Positions 63,645-64,000 of a DNA stretch of 64,000 nucleotides are shown one piece after another. The notes beneath the pieces are model-generated. The model was not told the DNA's origin, ran no database searches, and was given only the letters and a program-made list of their open reading frames with translations. Origin of the DNA: Petrosia ficiformis (Eukaryota > Porifera > Demospongiae > Haplosclerida > Petrosiidae). A program made the translations under genes and the position numbers. The first letter of the stretch is position 1; every line of letters begins with the position of its first letter. The stretch covers positions 1 to 64,000 of the forward strand of contig OX345643.1 of assembly GCA_947044365.1 (NCBI GenBank). The letters are read 5' to 3'.

Positions 63645-64000
63645 CAGTTCCATGGTTCAAAGTGAATTTCAAGAGAATACTAAAACGCTCATGGTTCCTA
63701 CAAGCAACATTTTTGATCAAAAACACTGCAGAATCATAATAAGGACATCATTATGGAACTCTGGTGACAGTTTTAGGAAAACTTTTTTCCAGTCAAAATT
63801 AAGTACCAAAGGCTATAGTTCATGGTTCAAAGTGAATTTCAATAGAATACTAAAACGCTCATGGTTCCTACAAACAACATTTTTGATCAAAAATACTGCA
63901 GAATCATAACAACGACATTACTATCGAACTCTAGGAATAGTTATAGGAAAACTTTTTTTCCAGTCAAATATTAAGTACCAAAGGCTATATATAGTTCATG
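63645..64000. repeat. diverged relatives of the 181-bp satellite
   Basis: Two units of about 180 bp share 'gagaatactaaaacgctcat', 'ttttgatcaaaaacactgca', 'aaggacatcattatggaact' and 'ccaaaggctatagttcatgg' with each other and, loosely, with the main satellite. They are a separate subfamily, and the second runs off the end of the window. Confidence 0.85.

Overview
This is a eukaryotic window, most likely from a marine invertebrate and plausibly a demosponge (inference only). It has GT-AG introns of about 56-200 bp, TATA-type promoters, animal-style transposons (a Ty3/Gypsy LTR element and a Crypton-like tyrosine recombinase) and very large satellite arrays. There are no bacterial-type operons, rRNA genes or tRNA genes that I can see. 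Roughly three quarters of the window is tandem repeat.

Layout: 1-8871 is a 438-bp satellite (20 copies plus a partial one) and 8872-17686 is a related 474-bp satellite (18 copies). 17687-21079 is a palindromic block bounded by inverted repeats of about 330 bp. It carries two divergent, homologous genes for small Cys-rich basic proteins. One is intronless and the other has seven very small exons, all joined in phase 0. 21795-25025 is a 431-bp satellite (8 copies). 26290-26543 is a 127-bp tandem duplication. 26550-29126 encodes an 858-aa protein with a divergent SET domain. 29330-30340 is (TA)n-rich. 30352-32988 is a four-exon gene for a tyrosine recombinase with a complete catalytic set, on the same strand as the SET gene. 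33194-33249 is an interstitial (CCCTAAA)8 tract that runs directly into about 59 copies of a 39-bp minisatellite (to 35565).

The right half is a nest of repeats. A 181-bp satellite occupies about 35975-36283, 49809-50576 and 52531-62540, with diverged copies at 63645-64000. It is interrupted by a 13.5-kb block of 62-66-bp repeats with higher-order structure (36284-49808), and by a short, internally deleted Gypsy element (50577-52530) flanked by an AGGAC target-site duplication.

How the parts relate: the tyrosine recombinase and the SET gene lie head to tail on the minus strand between tandem repeats, and may be two genes of one Crypton-like element (inference). The palindromic block starts exactly where homology to the 474-bp satellite stops, and it contains rearranged satellite pieces, so satellite and element share a history. 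The best candidates for something undescribed are the palindromic two-gene element and the recombinase plus SET pair.
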